DNA from: Nymphaea colorata
Lineage: Eukaryota > Streptophyta > Magnoliopsida > Nymphaeales > Nymphaeaceae
Direction of reading: 5' to 3'
DNA: 64,000 nt
NCBI RefSeq assembly: GCF_008831285.2
Contig: NC_045146.1
Coordinates: 12,229,289 to 12,293,288, forward strand
Positions 62,210 through 64,000 of the stretch are shown one piece after another. The notes beneath the pieces were generated by a model. It worked only from the letters and a program-made list of their open reading frames with translations, searched no databases and was not told the DNA's origin. Both the position numbers and the translations under genes were made by a program. Within the stretch, counting starts at the first letter, position 1. Each line of letters begins with the position of its first letter.

Positions 62210-62395
62210 GGAGTTAAAATTTTTTTTTTTTAATGAAAACACTCATTCAATACCTATAATTTTTTTGGGCACTTACATATATAACAATTAAATATATCAA
62301 AATAATAACATATATATTAAACTAATTTTGTGAAGCTGATGTGGGCAACTGCCCACACCAGTCGCCATGTGGCTGCGCCACTGCTTTCATAGCTT
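62210..62395 (-). repeat. Dispersed repeat with 'gtgtgggcaactg' motif, minus orientation
   Basis: Reverse-complement counterpart of 23700-23880: a poly(T) tract, aaacactcattcaatacct, gggcacttacatatataac, an AT segment, then gtgggcaactgcccacacc and catgtggctgcgccactg. Confidence 0.6.
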
Positions 62396-63456
62396 ACTAG
62401 TAAGTATGATGTGCGAGCAATGACGCTATTTGTAGAATAGAAAAAAATAGACATTCAGTTCTCTATATGTATAGGAGAAAAAGTAGACATGCTAAGGTTT
62501 AGCAACTAAGATTCTTTACCACGTTAACTTCTCCTAAAAAATGGCTTTCGACCTTAATTTTGGTGGATTAGCTATTTTTTGTCCACCTATATAATAGTGC
62601 TGACAATATCAACAATATCAACATGTCATTGGCTATTTATATCGAAGTCACATGAGTGCTTCAATCACATCTACATAACCATGTCTCCGCACCCGCACCT
62701 AGAACGGTCACTTGAACACAATTAGGCATTTTTCTAACTCAAACTTGATCCAAAGTACCTAATTTTATTTTTTTTTTTAAACTCAGTTTTCATTCCGGTT
62801 TTTAGAGTTGTTGTTCATTAACATATAATATTTTATTTATATCACTAGTTTATTTAAATGTTACTTTCTAAAGTGTTTGTACACATATCTTTATACCCAT
62901 ACCCAAATCATACCCGTGCCTATATATATATAAAATCAGACACTGAAATCCCAAATCAAGAAGTTGGATTTAATAAAGAAAACAGCATTGATCCATTAGC
63001 AATATCTGTAGACATGGTATATACTTTTTCTTAGCAAATGAGATAATTAAATATTCATTTTGTTTTAACCTTTGGATTCAGTTACATGTAAACATATGGA
63101 TATGGTTCTTTATTTATGTTATTTGAGTATGTTTTAATTACAAATCATTAAACAATCTTTCGGTAGTCAAATACTAGTTTATCCACATGCCAAATTCAAA
63201 ATCTCAGCTCACCAAGGTCCAGGCTAACACACGTTAGTCTAAAACCTATTGTCTATTTTTCAGTTAAAAGAAAAAAAGAAAATTAGCATGCCAAAAAATG
63301 GTTTTGTTTTTTTTTTTTTTCAACCCAATACCATTTTGCCAACAAAGCGATACCACATCTACATTGGTTTTGTGAACGGTAGTCAACCTCGTTGTACCAG
63401 TGGGTGGGACGTAGGTGACATATATTATGAGTCCATCCACAAAAGCTTTTCATAAC
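62396..63456. other. Intergenic, nothing recognised
   Basis: AT-rich, with no gene supported. Confidence 0.4.
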
Positions 63457-63582
63457 AATCCACCTATGCCTTGCGTGGTCCTCCTAATATCACCTAATAG
63501 AAATCCATGTATGCCTTGTGACAGCCTCCTAATATCACCTAATAAAATCTACCTGTCCCTTGTGTAGACCCCTTAATATATG
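63457..63582. repeat. Minisatellite of about 45 bp, three units
   Basis: Units start at 63457, 63502 and 63546. Each reads aatc.acctatgccttg.gtgg.cctcctaatatcacctaata with variation; the third unit is truncated. Confidence 0.75.
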
Positions 63583-64000
63583 GCACAAAGAGGTTTACTG
63601 GCACTAAAACCACTGCCTACGAGGGGCAAAATGAAATTGGGTCGACACATACACACACAAAAAAAATATTGTATGTTAGTTCTTTTAAACTCAAAAATAA
63701 ATAAATAACAGGTCCCAAATTTCAACTTCGACTAGAAGCCAGCTGCCCAAATTCTGTCTCTGTTTAGGTAAATATCACCATTTGTTAATAATAAATTTTT
63801 ATTTTTATTCCATCACTTATGTCTATTATATTTAACATGTTATGGGAAGCTACGTATCCCAGGTTTATATTATAACTTTCTTTGGGCTGGGAACCCTACT
63901 CCGCACTCTAGAACTCTCACCTAGTTGATCTTGTTGAATCGCATCCAGACCCAAAGTAATGTTACAGGGACTCACTTCCACCTGGCGAGTCAACGATAAT
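63583..64000. other. Right edge, nothing recognised
   Basis: AT-rich, with no gene, RNA or clear repeat. Confidence 0.4.

Overview
This is nuclear DNA of a flowering plant. The evidence is a multigene family of DC1 (divergent C1, Cys/His-rich) proteins that is expanded in plants, GT-AG introns, TATA boxes of plant type, AT-rich intergenic DNA with many (TA)n and (GA)n microsatellites, MITE-like elements, and fragments of plant defensin and short-chain dehydrogenase genes. The species cannot be told from the window. Nothing prokaryotic or organellar was seen.

From the left edge to about 52.8 kb the window is one head-to-tail tandem array of DC1 genes, all transcribed from the minus strand and spaced about 6-7 kb apart. 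I resolve six apparently intact three-exon genes, named here by coding span: 12220-15010, 26977-29109, 32426-35240, 39671-42060, 44607-47193 and 50041-52760. There is one frameshifted gene running off the left edge (exon 1 at 1131-1633), one multiply frameshifted pseudogene (18837-21066), one relic without exon 1 (6460-6929), and two further orphan relics of the last exon (3437-3529 and 17904-18047).

All intact copies share one plan. Exon 1 encodes three C1-like zinc units and stops in phase 1 just before the last zinc ligand. A tiny exon 2 (41-107 nt) supplies that last Cys and a basic linker. Exon 3 adds a helical segment and a variable, usually Asp-rich, acidic tail with a loosely conserved C-terminal motif. 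Introns, 3' flanks and promoters are also duplicated, so the array grew by segmental duplication. The copies at 1-9 kb pair with sequence at 31-37 kb and 43-50 kb.

The right end (53-64 kb) has no DC1 genes. It holds a degenerate defensin-like exon (57740-57912), a short-chain dehydrogenase pseudogene (58763-59399), minisatellites and dispersed repeats. Between genes the window carries a 20-bp-TIR MITE (37143-37318), an 85/71-bp alternating minisatellite (2838-3319), CACTA-like termini, and a fragment matching the 5' end of U2 snRNA upstream of two DC1 genes. DC1 proteins are thought to bind zinc and take part in stress and defence signalling. The acidic-tail architecture and its rapid diversification are the most interesting aspect of the window.
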